The position numbers and the translations under genes are program-made. A stretch of DNA of 64,000 nt, taken from positions 310,001-374,000 of the forward strand of contig NZ_JAIEZQ010000003.1 in assembly GCF_019679455.1 (NCBI RefSeq), given 5' to 3'. The DNA comes from Nocardioides jiangsuensis (GTDB lineage Bacteria > Actinomycetota > Actinomycetes > Propionibacteriales > Nocardioidaceae). The notes under the pieces were generated by a model, which was given only the letters and a program-made list of their open reading frames with translations, made no database searches and was not told the DNA's origin. Positions 51,558 through 60,601 of this stretch are shown here, piece by piece. Each line of letters begins with the position of its first letter. Positions within the stretch are counted from its first letter, which is position 1.

Positions 51558-52598
51558 ATGGCTGCAGGCCGGTGGTCGCAGCAGTACGGACAGGCGGTGG
51601 GCTTCGCCACCCTGGCGGCCATCGTCGTCCTCGACGTCATCCTCGACACCGTGGTGATCAGTGCTTCGTACGCCGTGGCTGCCGTGGTTGCCGGGGCGAT
51701 GACGACGGTGCGTCGTACCGCGGTGGTCGCGGTGGTGGCGGTTTCCCTCACGGTCCTGTCCGGGGCCTGGAACCAGAACTTCGGCACCCTGGACTGGGTG
51801 ATCCGGCTGTCGCTGAGCGCCGGCCTGGGCGTGGTCGCCGTGCTCTCGGCGAGGGTCCGGGTCCACCGCGAACAGGACCTGCGACACATGACCGTCATCG
51901 CGGAGACCGCCCAGCGTGCGGTGCTCCGGGTCATGCCCAGCGCGGTCGGCTCGGTGGGGTTCGCGGCGCGCTACGTCTCGGCGACCCGGGAGGCGCTCGT
52001 CGGCGGCGACCTGTACGAGGTGGCGGCCAGCCCGTACGGCGTCCGGGTCATCGTGGGCGACGTGCGCGGCAAGGGACTGGACGCCGTGGGCATGGCCGGG
52101 ACCGTCCTCGGAGCGTTCCGCAGGGCGGCCTTCATCCAGCCCTCCCTGACCACCATCGCCACCGAGCTGGATGCGGTGGTGACGGCCGTCGCCGGAGACG
52201 AGGACTTCGTCACCGTCCTGCTCGCGGAGTTCCACGACGACCACACCGTGACCCTGGTGAACTGTGGGCACCACCCGCCGTTGCTGGTCACCGGGGCCGA
52301 CTCCGCCGACGCGCTGTCGACCGGCGAGCCGGCCCCGCCGCTCGGGCTCGGACCGACTCCGAGGCCGGTCACGACCGCGTGGCCAGGAGGCTCCCGCATG
52401 CTGATCTACACCGACGGTCTGATCGAGGCCCGAGACCGTCGAGGAGCTTTCTTCCCGCTCGCCGACTATGCCCTGGCCCTGCGTGAAGGCAGCCTGGACG
52501 AAGCCCTGGAACGACTGCTCAAACGCCTGGACGACTTCGCCGAGCACCAGATGAGCGACGACCTGGCCCTCGTCCTGGTCGAGCACCGGACAGACTGA
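51558..52598 (+). CDS. Membrane-bound PP2C/SpoIIE-type phosphatase
   Basis: 346 residues from ATG 51558 with GAGGAGA upstream. Three to four membrane helices in residues ~10-90 (VGFATLAAIVVLDVILDTVV), then a PP2C domain: GGDLYEVAASPYGVRVIVGD, VRGKGLDA, NCGHHPPLL, YTDGLIEARD and MSDDLALVLV. The metal-binding residues are intact. It probably dephosphorylates an anti-anti-sigma protein. First gene of a signalling cluster with the two genes that follow. Confidence 0.87.
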   Translation: MAAGRWSQQYGQAVGFATLAAIVVLDVILDTVVISASYAVAAVVAGAMTTVRRTAVVAVVAVSLTVLSGAWNQNFGTLDWVIRLSLSAGLGVVAVLSARVRVHREQDLRHMTVIAETAQRAVLRVMPSAVGSVGFAARYVSATREALVGGDLYEVAASPYGVRVIVGDVRGKGLDAVGMAGTVLGAFRRAAFIQPSLTTIATELDAVVTAVAGDEDFVTVLLAEFHDDHTVTLVNCGHHPPLLVTGADSADALSTGEPAPPLGLGPTPRPVTTAWPGGSRMLIYTDGLIEARDRRGAFFPLADYALALREGSLDEALERLLKRLDDFAEHQMSDDLALVLVEHRTD

Positions 52599-52605
52599 GG
52601 CGCGT

Positions 52606-54609
52606 ATGAACCGGGATCCGGTCACGATCGTGGTCGTGGACGACGCCTCCGAGGTCCGCCTGCTGGTGAAGACCCGCCTCCGCATGTCCGGGTTGCTGAG
52701 GGTCGTCGGTGAGGGAGCAGACGGAGCGCAGGCGGTAGCCCTGGCGCGCGAGCACCAGCCGGCCTTGATGCTGCTGGACGTCTCGATGCCCGGCATGGAT
52801 GGGCTGGCGGCGTTGCCCCGGGTGCTGGAGGTCTCGCCCTCGACACGCGTCGTGCTGTACAGCGGCTTCGAGGAGCAAGGTCTGGCCGGTGAGGCGCAGC
52901 GCCTCGGCGCTGCGGCGTTCATCGAGAAGTCCTCACCCATCGACTCCCTCAGCGACCGCCTGCTGGACGTGCTGGCCCCGGACGAGCGGCCCGAACCGGC
53001 GGGCGGACAAGGGGCGCCCCTGGCTTCCGGCGGGCCACATGGTGTGCCCGCGGTCGACCAGCAGGTACTGGACGACCACGTCGAGCGGTTCCGGGAGGTC
53101 TTCGAGGAGGCCGCGATCGGCATGGCCACCCTGACCCTGACCGGCCGGCTGGTGCGAGGCAACCGGGCCTTGGCGGCGCTGCTGCGGCGCCCCGTCACGG
53201 AGCTGACCGGCCTGTTCTACGGACAGTTCACCGACGGACGGGGCGAGCAGGTCACCGCGGCCCTCGAGGAGATTCGCAGGCGCCCCGTGGACATCGTCCA
53301 GCTGGAGCATGGGCTGGCCGGCGCCGCCGATGACCGACGAGTCCGCGCGATACTGGCGCCCGTCCGGGACTCCTTGGGCAGGGTCCTGTACCTGTTCCTG
53401 CAGGTCCAAGATGTCACCGCCGAACGAGCGGCAGTCGAGCAGCTGCGCAAGAGCGAGGAGCGGTTCCGGCTGCTGGTCGAGGCGGTGGAGGACTACGCGA
53501 TCTTCATGCTGGACCCGACCGGTCATGTCGTCAGCTGGAACAGCGGCGCGCAACGCAGCAAGGGTTACACCGACGAGGAGATCATCGGGCAGCACTTCCG
53601 GGTGTTCTACCCGCCCGAGGCCCAGGCTCGGAGGCACCCCGAACACGAGCTGGAGCTGGCCCTGCGCGACGGCCACTACGAGGAGGAAGGCTGGCGCGTC
53701 CGCAAGGACGGGAGCCGCTTCTGGGCCAACGTCCTCATCACGGCGGTGTTCAACGAGGTCGGCGAGCACATCGGGTTCGCCAAGGTCACCCGGGACAACA
53801 GCGAGCGTCGCCGGCTCGAACAGGAACGGGAGCACGCGGTACAGGCACTGGCGTCGACCAACGCCGAGCTGGAGTCCGCTAACGCCCGGCTCGAGCAGGT
53901 CGCCCAGGACCAGGCACAGTTCCTGGCCGTGACCGCGCACGAGCTGCGGACTCCCGTCGGGGTTCTCGGCGGCTCCGCGGAGACCCTGACGCGGCACGGG
54001 GGCGATCTCACCGACGAGGAACGCGCCGATCTCCTGGAGGCGATGGAAACCAGCAGCCGTCGGCTCCGGAGACTGTTGGCTGACTTGCTGACTGCATCCC
54101 GGCTGCAGGCGAGCTCCCTCGAGATTCACCCGGCACCGATCTCGGTCAGCGACATCGTCGCGGAGGCGGTGACCACCGTGTCTCGTACGACGTCCGATGC
54201 GGAGATCCTCGTCGAGACGCCCGCGGACCTGGTGGTGTACGGCGACCGGGACCGGCTCGGCCAGGCCGTGGACAACCTGCTCGCCAACGCCCTTCGTCAT
54301 GGCACGCCACCGGTCCGGATCACCGCTCGCCGCGGTTCCGGTCGGGTGGAGATCCGGGTGAGCGACCACGGCTCCGGCGTGACCGCCGAGGCACAACCCC
54401 GGCTGTTCAAGCGTTTCGCCACCGGACGCAGCAGCGGTGGCAGCGGTCTAGGCCTCTTCATCGTGCGCGAGCTCGCCCGCGTTCACGGCGGCGAGGCCTT
54501 CTACGAGCAGGGTTCCCCGCAGCAACCGAGCGGTGCGTTCGTGATCAGCCTTCCCAGCGGAGACGGGCCCTCCGATCCGCATCCGGGCGACCCGCCAGGA
54601 ACAGGCTGA
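52606..54609 (+). CDS. Hybrid REC-PAS-PAS histidine kinase
   Basis: 667 residues. Receiver (1-125) with DD at 12-13, phospho-acceptor Asp58 and a Lys in FIEKSSP. Two PAS regions (~145-270, ~285-405; the second begins RFRLLVEAVEDYAIFMLD). A coiled coil leads into the H box TAHELRTP with His445; N box NLLANALRHG, G1 DHGSGV and G2 GSGLGLFIV follow. It is cytoplasmic. The receiver precedes the kinase, as in sensors that take input from another kinase. It starts 7 bases after the phosphatase gene. Confidence 0.88.
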   Translation: MNRDPVTIVVVDDASEVRLLVKTRLRMSGLLRVVGEGADGAQAVALAREHQPALMLLDVSMPGMDGLAALPRVLEVSPSTRVVLYSGFEEQGLAGEAQRLGAAAFIEKSSPIDSLSDRLLDVLAPDERPEPAGGQGAPLASGGPHGVPAVDQQVLDDHVERFREVFEEAAIGMATLTLTGRLVRGNRALAALLRRPVTELTGLFYGQFTDGRGEQVTAALEEIRRRPVDIVQLEHGLAGAADDRRVRAILAPVRDSLGRVLYLFLQVQDVTAERAAVEQLRKSEERFRLLVEAVEDYAIFMLDPTGHVVSWNSGAQRSKGYTDEEIIGQHFRVFYPPEAQARRHPEHELELALRDGHYEEEGWRVRKDGSRFWANVLITAVFNEVGEHIGFAKVTRDNSERRRLEQEREHAVQALASTNAELESANARLEQVAQDQAQFLAVTAHELRTPVGVLGGSAETLTRHGGDLTDEERADLLEAMETSSRRLRRLLADLLTASRLQASSLEIHPAPISVSDIVAEAVTTVSRTTSDAEILVETPADLVVYGDRDRLGQAVDNLLANALRHGTPPVRITARRGSGRVEIRVSDHGSGVTAEAQPRLFKRFATGRSSGGSGLGLFIVRELARVHGGEAFYEQGSPQQPSGAFVISLPSGDGPSDPHPGDPPGTG

Positions 54610-54684
54610 ACCGCACCGGTCCACGATGGACAGGTCGGTCTGCTCCGGGTGGTCGGTCGGCTGCGCTGTGCCTAGGCTGCGGGA

Positions 54685-55425
54685 ATGGGGATCCGTGTCC
54701 TGCTGGTCGACGACGTCGTCGACGTGCGCCGCCTGGTACGCACGGCACTGCGCGTTCGCGGCGGGTTCGAGGTGCTGGGCGAGGCCGGCGACGGCAGTGA
54801 GGCCGTTCGACTCGCCGAGTCCCTGCAACCGGACCTGGTCGTCCTGGACCTCGGCCTTCCCGACATCGCGGGGCGCGACGTGCTCACCCATATCCGTGAC
54901 GTGTCCCCGGTGTCGAAGGTGGTCGTGTTCTCGGGGGCCGACACCCCTGACCGGTCCTGGATCACGGAGCGCGTCGATGGGTTCGTCCTCAAGGACAGCG
55001 ATCTGGAGTACTTGGTCGACCTATTGGAGTCGGTGGGGCAGCGGCGCGACAACGAGGCGACGCTCGACCTGCCACGGGCGTCGACGAGCGCCGGCGCTGC
55101 GCGACGCTTCGTCACGCAGATCGTCACGGAGTGGAAGCTGGAGCAGCTTCTCGACGACGCCGTACTGGTCGCGAGTGAGCTGGCCACGAACGCGGTCACC
55201 CACGCCGACTCGTCCTGCCGGATCAGGCTGTCGCTCAGCCCGGCCGCCTTGCGGATCGACGTCATCGACGAGGGCGCCGGGACCCCCGACCCGCGGGCCG
55301 CCGGCTCGACGGACGAGCACGGGCGCGGCCTGCTGCTTGTCGCTGCACTCACCACCGCCTGGGGACTCGAAGTCCTGCCTGGTGACGGCAAGCTGGTGTG
55401 GGCCGAGCTCACGCGACCCACCTGA
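54685..55425 (+). CDS. Fusion of receiver and HATPase (anti-sigma-kinase-like)
   Basis: 246 residues. Receiver (1-118) with DD 9-10, Asp55 and Lys103 (FVLKDSD). The C-terminal ~110 are an RsbW-type HATPase: N box ELATNAVTH (165-173), G1 DEGAGT (195-200), G2 HGRGLLLV (212-219). A phosphorelay would therefore act straight on a serine-kinase/anti-sigma domain. It follows the hybrid kinase gene by 75 bases, most likely in one operon. Confidence 0.87.
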   Translation: MGIRVLLVDDVVDVRRLVRTALRVRGGFEVLGEAGDGSEAVRLAESLQPDLVVLDLGLPDIAGRDVLTHIRDVSPVSKVVVFSGADTPDRSWITERVDGFVLKDSDLEYLVDLLESVGQRRDNEATLDLPRASTSAGAARRFVTQIVTEWKLEQLLDDAVLVASELATNAVTHADSSCRIRLSLSPAALRIDVIDEGAGTPDPRAAGSTDEHGRGLLLVAALTTAWGLEVLPGDGKLVWAELTRPT

Positions 55426-55497
55426 GCCCGCGAAAACCGCCTTTACGAGCGGCAGCGCGCGCGTACCGTGAAGTGACGGCCGCATTCGGGAGGCGCG

Positions 55498-56655
55498 ATG
55501 GACATCCTGACGAGAGCAGACCTGGACGACCTGGCCCGGCAGAACGACGCGAGCGCGCACGTCTCGCTGTTCCTGCCGACCCACCGCCTCGGGTCCGAGG
55601 ACCGCACCGACCCGGTGCGCTGGAAGAACCTCCTCACCAGCACCGAGTCGGCGCTCGCGGACCGGGGCCTGCGGCGTGGGGAGGTCGAGGAGCTCCTCGC
55701 TCCCGCGCGGATGCTGCAGGAGGACGCCCTGGCCTGGCAGCACATGAGCGACGGCCTGGCGATGTTCCTCCGCCCGGGCTGGCACAGCAGCTACCGGGTA
55801 CCGGTCTCGCTCCCGGAGCTCGCCACCGTGGGGGAGCGGTTCGTGACCGGTCCGCTGATGCGGGTGGTCACCCGGGACAGCCATTTCCTGCTCCTGGCGC
55901 TGAGCCAGCGTCATGTGCGCCTGTTCGAGGGGAACATGCAGCGCCTCGAGGAACTCGAGCTGCGCGATGTGCCTGGCAGCTTGCGCGCGGTGGTCGAGGC
56001 GCCGCAGCCCCGCGCGGACTCGATGGCACGCACGCTGTCCTCCGGCGGCCGCGGCGGCGGACGGGCGGTGTTCTACGGCTACGGCGCCGCCGACGGGAAC
56101 TTCAAGAAGGAGGAGATGCACGAGTTCCTGCGACAGGTCGCGAACGGCCTGGGGGAGTACCTCCGCGGCGAGAGCCTGCCCATGGTCCTCGTGGGGCTCG
56201 CCGAGACGGTGGCGGCGTACCGCGCGGTCAGCACCTACCCGCACGTCCTCGAGGAGGAGGTCCGGACCAACCCCGACCAGCTCGGGCCGGAGAAGCTGCA
56301 CGAGGCGGCGTGGCCGGTGATCGAGGTCGCCCTCGACGGCGAGCGGCTCCGCGCGATGGACCGGTTCGGTGCGCTGCACGGCACCGGCCAGGCCTCGGAC
56401 GAGACCGCGCAGATCGCGGAGGCGGCGACGCAGGGCCGGGTCGACACGCTGTTCGTCGCCGCCGAGCCGTGGTGCTGGGAGCAGGTCACCGACGGCGGCC
56501 GGGTCGTCCAGCTCGGCATGGACGAGGCGTTCGCCCCGTGCGAGCAGCTGGACCGTGCCATCACCGACACCCTCTCGCACGGCGGTCAGGTGTACGCCGT
56601 ACAGGCGGCCGAGGTCGCCGGCGGGGGCACCGCCGCCGCGAGCTTCCGCTACTGA
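55498..56655 (+). CDS. baeRF3-type protein (bacterial release-factor-1-like family)
   Basis: 385 residues. HVSLFLPTHRLGSEDRTDP is the typical opening of the baeRF3 family, and WKNLLTSTESALADRGL follows. The middle (RHVRLFEGNMQRLEEL) and end (VDTLFVAAEPWCWEQV) match the eRF1-like core. These proteins are predicted to act on ribosomes or nucleotide signalling, often in stress contexts; no member of this type has a firm role that I know of. Placed after the signalling cluster and before an aldolase. Confidence 0.78.
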   Translation: MDILTRADLDDLARQNDASAHVSLFLPTHRLGSEDRTDPVRWKNLLTSTESALADRGLRRGEVEELLAPARMLQEDALAWQHMSDGLAMFLRPGWHSSYRVPVSLPELATVGERFVTGPLMRVVTRDSHFLLLALSQRHVRLFEGNMQRLEELELRDVPGSLRAVVEAPQPRADSMARTLSSGGRGGGRAVFYGYGAADGNFKKEEMHEFLRQVANGLGEYLRGESLPMVLVGLAETVAAYRAVSTYPHVLEEEVRTNPDQLGPEKLHEAAWPVIEVALDGERLRAMDRFGALHGTGQASDETAQIAEAATQGRVDTLFVAAEPWCWEQVTDGGRVVQLGMDEAFAPCEQLDRAITDTLSHGGQVYAVQAAEVAGGGTAAASFRY

Positions 56656-56675
56656 CCGGCGGAGGGGGGAACGCG

Positions 56676-57686
56676 GTGGACACCGAGTCGATGATCCGGA
56701 CGGCGCAGGCGCTGGTGTCGCCCGGTAAAGGCATCCTGGCCGCCGACGAGAGCACCCCGACGATGGCCAAGCGCCTCGCGGGGGTGGGTCTGGAGTCGAC
56801 CGAGGAACGGCGCCGGGCCTACCGCCAGATCCTGTTCACGACCGCCGGGATCGACGCGGCCGTCAGCGGCGTGATCCTGTTCGACGAGACCATCCGCCAG
56901 CAGACCGACGACGGCACCCCGTTCGTGGAGGTGCTGCGACGGCAGGGCGTGATCCCGGGCATCAAGGTCGACGGCGGGACGCGGCCGCTCGCCGGCTTCC
57001 CGGACGAGGTGGTCACCGAGGGCCTCGACGGGCTGCGCGGGCGGTTGGAGGCGTACGCCGCCCTCGGCGCCCGCTTCGCCAAGTGGCGCGCGGTCATCCG
57101 GATCGGCGACGGGCGCCCGACGTCCACCGGCGTCGAGGCGAACGCCCACGCGCTGGCCCGCTACGCCGCGCTCGCGCAGGAAGCGGGCCTGACCCCGGTC
57201 GTGGAGCCCGAGGTGCTGATGGACGGCACGCACACCCTCGAGCGCTGCGCGGAGGTCACCCTGGCGACGATCCGCGCCGTGTACGAGCAGCTCGGCCGCC
57301 ATCGGGTCGTCCTGGAGGCCAGCCTGCTCAAGCCGAACATGGTGCTGGCGGGCAAGGCGTGCCCGGTCCAGGCCAGTGACGAGGAGATCGCCCGTACGAC
57401 GATCGCGGTGATGCGGCAGACCGTGCCGGCGGCGGTGCCGGGGCTCGTGTTCCTGTCCGGCGGCCAGACCGACGAGCAGGCCACCGCCCGCCTGGACGCG
57501 ATGAACCGGCTGGCGCCCCAGCCGTGGGAGCTGAGCTTCTCCTTCGGCCGCGCGCTGCAGGCCCCGGTCCTCCGTGCCTGGGCCGGTGACCGGGCCAACG
57601 TCGGCGCGGCGCAGGCCGCCCTGCTCCACCGCGCCGAGCTCAACGGGGCCGCCCGCCGCGGCTGCTACGAGCCCGCGATGGAGTGA
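56676..57686 (+). CDS. fda: Class I fructose-bisphosphate aldolase
   Basis: 336 residues from GTG 56676 with GGAGGGGGG upstream. The Schiff-base Lys is in EASLLKPNMV and GKGILAADESTPTMAKRL is the family's N-terminal signature; KWRAVIRIGDGRPTS follows. It splits fructose 1,6-bisphosphate in glycolysis and forms it in gluconeogenesis, without a metal. It starts 20 bases after the baeRF3 gene, so they may share a transcript. Confidence 0.92.
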   Translation: MDTESMIRTAQALVSPGKGILAADESTPTMAKRLAGVGLESTEERRRAYRQILFTTAGIDAAVSGVILFDETIRQQTDDGTPFVEVLRRQGVIPGIKVDGGTRPLAGFPDEVVTEGLDGLRGRLEAYAALGARFAKWRAVIRIGDGRPTSTGVEANAHALARYAALAQEAGLTPVVEPEVLMDGTHTLERCAEVTLATIRAVYEQLGRHRVVLEASLLKPNMVLAGKACPVQASDEEIARTTIAVMRQTVPAAVPGLVFLSGGQTDEQATARLDAMNRLAPQPWELSFSFGRALQAPVLRAWAGDRANVGAAQAALLHRAELNGAARRGCYEPAME

Positions 57687-57738
57687 CGGCAGGGCGCGGG
57701 ACGGGGCCGGGGTGCGCCGCGGCCGGTGCGCCACGAGC

Positions 57739-57801
57739 GCACACGTGTGCCGTTGTGACACGTCGGCGCCCGAGAACCGTGTCACAACAGCACACCTGTG
57801 C
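57739..57801. repeat. Large inverted repeat/terminator between convergent genes
   Basis: A 24-base arm at 57739-57762 (GCACACGTGTGCCGTTGTGA...) and its near-perfect complement at 57778-57801 (two mismatches) enclose a 15-base loop with its own mini-stem (TCGG/CCGA). TGTGCCGTTGTGAC and TGTGCCGCTGTGAC also form direct repeats at 57746 and 57797. It can end transcription in both directions. Confidence 0.7.
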
Positions 57802-57835
57802 CGCTGTGACGGCCCGGGCCCGCCCGGGGACCCGG

Positions 57836-59302
57836 TCAGGCGCGCAGCGCGGCCATCCACTCCTCGATGTCCGTGATGTCGCGGGGCAGCGCCTCGGACA
57901 GGTTCCGCGCGCCGTTCTCGGTGACCACGATGTCGTCCTCGATGCGGATGCCGATGCCGCGCAGCTCCTCGGGGACGAGCAGGTCGTCCTCCTGGAAGTA
58001 CAGGCCGGGCTCCACGGTCAGCACCATGCCCGCCTCGAGGTCGCCCTTGGGGTAGATGTCCGTCGACGCCCGGGCGCAGTCGTGCACGTCCATGCCGAGC
58101 ATGTGGCTGGTGCCGTGCAGCGTCCAGCGGGCGTAGACCTTGCTGTCGGGGGAGAGCGCCTCCTCCGCGGAGACCGGGAGCAGCCCCATGTCCTCCAGCC
58201 CGTGCGCGATCACGTGCATCGCGGCCTGGTGCGCGGCGAGGAACGGGGCGCCGGGCCGTACGGCGTCGATCCCCGCCTGCTGCGCGGTCAGCACGAGCGT
58301 GTACAGCTCACGCTGCACGGGGGAGAAGGTGCCGTCGACCGGGATCGTGCGGGTCACGTCGGCGGTGTAGAGCGTCGACGCCTCGACGCCCATGTCGAGC
58401 AGCACCAGGTCGCCGGGCGTGATCGGACCGCTGTTGTCGATCCAGTGCAGGGTCGTCGCGTGCCGGCCGCCGCCGACGATCGAGTCGTAGCCGATGTCGT
58501 TGCCCATGGCCCGGGCCCGGCGGAAGAACGTGCCCTCGATCCAGCGCTCGCCGTACTTGAGCACGTTGTCCCACTCGCGGACGCTGTCGGCGAAGCCGAG
58601 GGTGGTGACGTCGCAGGCCTCCTGGAGCTGCTCGAGCTCCCAGGAGTCCTTGACCAGCCGCATCTCGCTGAGCACCCGGGCGAAGTCCTCGTCGCGGACG
58701 TCGTCCCCGGCGACCGCACGGTCCACCGCCGCGTCGGCGCCGCGCAGCACCCGGGTCTTGCCGGAGGCCCGCAGCCGCTCGGGCAGCTCGTCGATGTGGC
58801 GGCAGGGGAGGCCGAGCGAGGCCTCCATCTCGCGCAGCGAGGGGCGGCGGCCGGCCCACAGCTCGCCGTACTGCCGGTCGCGGAAGAACTCGTCGGTGTC
58901 GCGGGAGGACCGGGGGCGCGCGTAGAGCGTCGACTCGCCGTCCTCGACCACGAGCACCGCATCGGTGGTCTGGTTGCCGCTCAGGTAGGTGTGCGCGGTC
59001 TCCGGGCGGAACCGGTAGTCGGTGTCGTTGGACCGGACCTTGAACGTCCCGGCCGGCACCACCAGTCGCTCGCCGGGAAACATCTCCGCCAGCCGGGCAC
59101 GACGGGCGGCGGCCCACGGCGCCACCGGGTGCGCGGGCAGGTCCAGCTCGCGGTCGCCCCAGCCGGTGCGCATGAACGCGGCGTACGCCTCCGGCACGGC
59201 CGGGTCGTGGCTCTCGGTCCTGGGCTGGGAGTCCGTGCCCTCGGGCGGGGTCGCCGTGTCCGCGGGGGTGGGCTGCGTGGGAGATTCGGTGTTGTCGCTC
59301 AC
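57836..59302 (-). CDS. pepP: Xaa-Pro aminopeptidase (aminopeptidase P family)
   Basis: 488 residues. An acidic, Thr/Pro-rich leader (~1-35) precedes an N-terminal creatinase-like domain (~55-215). The pita-bread catalytic domain has the five metal ligands: LLDMGVE (Asp), YTADVTRT (Asp), GTSHMLGMDVHD (His), TVEPGLYF (Glu) and RIEDDIV (Glu). It removes N-terminal residues preceding Pro. Divergent from the PrsW-like gene. Confidence 0.9.
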   Translation of the reverse strand: MSDNTESPTQPTPADTATPPEGTDSQPRTESHDPAVPEAYAAFMRTGWGDRELDLPAHPVAPWAAARRARLAEMFPGERLVVPAGTFKVRSNDTDYRFRPETAHTYLSGNQTTDAVLVVEDGESTLYARPRSSRDTDEFFRDRQYGELWAGRRPSLREMEASLGLPCRHIDELPERLRASGKTRVLRGADAAVDRAVAGDDVRDEDFARVLSEMRLVKDSWELEQLQEACDVTTLGFADSVREWDNVLKYGERWIEGTFFRRARAMGNDIGYDSIVGGGRHATTLHWIDNSGPITPGDLVLLDMGVEASTLYTADVTRTIPVDGTFSPVQRELYTLVLTAQQAGIDAVRPGAPFLAAHQAAMHVIAHGLEDMGLLPVSAEEALSPDSKVYARWTLHGTSHMLGMDVHDCARASTDIYPKGDLEAGMVLTVEPGLYFQEDDLLVPEELRGIGIRIEDDIVVTENGARNLSEALPRDITDIEEWMAALRA

Positions 59303-59377
59303 ACGCGCACTCTACGACCCGTCGCGCGCCGCCCGCGACGCGATCAGGGCGTGCCGTCCTTGGCTAGGCTTCCGTCC

Positions 59378-60601
59378 ATGAACGGGGCCGGCGCGGGACA
59401 GGGGCAGTACGGCGCCCCGCCGCCCGCACCCGTCCTCCCGCCTCCGGCGGGCAGGAGCCGCCAGGGCGGGGCGGCGTTCACCGTCCTGGTCTCGGTCGCG
59501 ATGCTCCTCGGCGCCGGCGTGATGGCGCTGGTCCTGCTGGGCTCCGGCGCGCCCGGCGCGCTCGTGGTGGGCACCCTGCTCGCGGCGCTCCCGGTCGGCC
59601 CGCTCGTCGCCTGCTTCCTGTGGCTGGACCGCTACGAGCCCGAGCCGCGCGGGCTGATCCTGCTCGCGCTCGGCTGGGGCGCCCTGGTCGCCACCGCCGC
59701 CGCGCTGGTCCTGCAGCTGGTGGGCCAGTTCGCGTTCGACCGGCCCGAGACGTTCACCGCCGCGATCTCGGCGCCGGTCTCCGAGGAGGCCGTGAAGGGC
59801 CTGTTCGTGGTGCTGCTGCTCGTCGCGCGGCGGCACGAGATCGACGGGGTGCTCGACGGGATCGTCTACGCCGGCATGGTCGGGATCGGGTTCGCCTTCA
59901 CCGAGAACATCCTCTACCTGGCCGCGGCGTACATGGGTGGCGACGGCGCGGGCCCGGGCGGCATCGAGGGCGCGACGGGCACGTTCGTCGTACGCGGGGT
60001 GTTCAGCCCCTTCGCGCACCCGTTCTTCACGGCGGCCACCGGGATCGGCGTCGGCGTGGCCGTGGTGACCCGCAGCCGGTTCTGGCGCGTGGCCGCGCCG
60101 CTGCTGGGGTACTCGGTGGCCGTGCTCTGCCACGCGCTCTGGAACGGCACCGCCTACTTCGACGGCGGGCAGCTGTTCCTGCTCACCTACCTGTTCCTGA
60201 TGGTCCCGGCGTTCCTGCTCACCGCCGGGTTCGCGGTCTGGGCGAGCACCCGCGAGGGCCGGATGCTGGCCCGGGCGCTCACCGACGCCGCCGACCGGGG
60301 CTTCCTCGCACGCCACGAGGTGCCCTGGCTGGTCCGGGTCGCGGGCCGGCGCGCCGCGCGCTCGCACGCCCGCGCGCAGGGCGGTGCGCCCGCGCTGCGG
60401 GTGATGCGGGAGTATCAGCAGCAGGCCATCGAGCTCGGCTTCCTGCACGACCGGTACCTGCGCGGCACCGCGCCGGCCGACTTCGCCCGCCGGGGGCAGG
60501 CGAAGGTGGAGCGGATGGCCGTGCTCCGCCCCCACGTGGTGTTCCCCACCGCGGCTGGTACAACTTGGACGACCCAACCTCGACGAGAAGGTGGACGGTG
60601 A
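59378..60601 (+). CDS. PrsW-family intramembrane metalloprotease
   Basis: 407 residues from ATG 59378. About eight to nine membrane helices. The three PrsW motifs are present: SAPVSEEAVKGL (EExxK), GIGFAFTENILYL (FTEN-type) and LCHALWNGTAYF (H-x3-N). PrsW releases anti-sigma factors by site-1 cleavage in Bacillus; actinobacterial members are largely untested. A soluble, basic C-terminal ~110 residues is extra. The stop overlaps the start of the GTPase gene by four bases. Confidence 0.85.
   Translation: MNGAGAGQGQYGAPPPAPVLPPPAGRSRQGGAAFTVLVSVAMLLGAGVMALVLLGSGAPGALVVGTLLAALPVGPLVACFLWLDRYEPEPRGLILLALGWGALVATAAALVLQLVGQFAFDRPETFTAAISAPVSEEAVKGLFVVLLLVARRHEIDGVLDGIVYAGMVGIGFAFTENILYLAAAYMGGDGAGPGGIEGATGTFVVRGVFSPFAHPFFTAATGIGVGVAVVTRSRFWRVAAPLLGYSVAVLCHALWNGTAYFDGGQLFLLTYLFLMVPAFLLTAGFAVWASTREGRMLARALTDAADRGFLARHEVPWLVRVAGRRAARSHARAQGGAPALRVMREYQQQAIELGFLHDRYLRGTAPADFARRGQAKVERMAVLRPHVVFPTAAGTTWTTQPRREGGR

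Noticed and set aside
57739-57801. A CRISPR repeat
   Set aside because: The units are inverted and not evenly spaced, with no array and no cas genes anywhere in the window.
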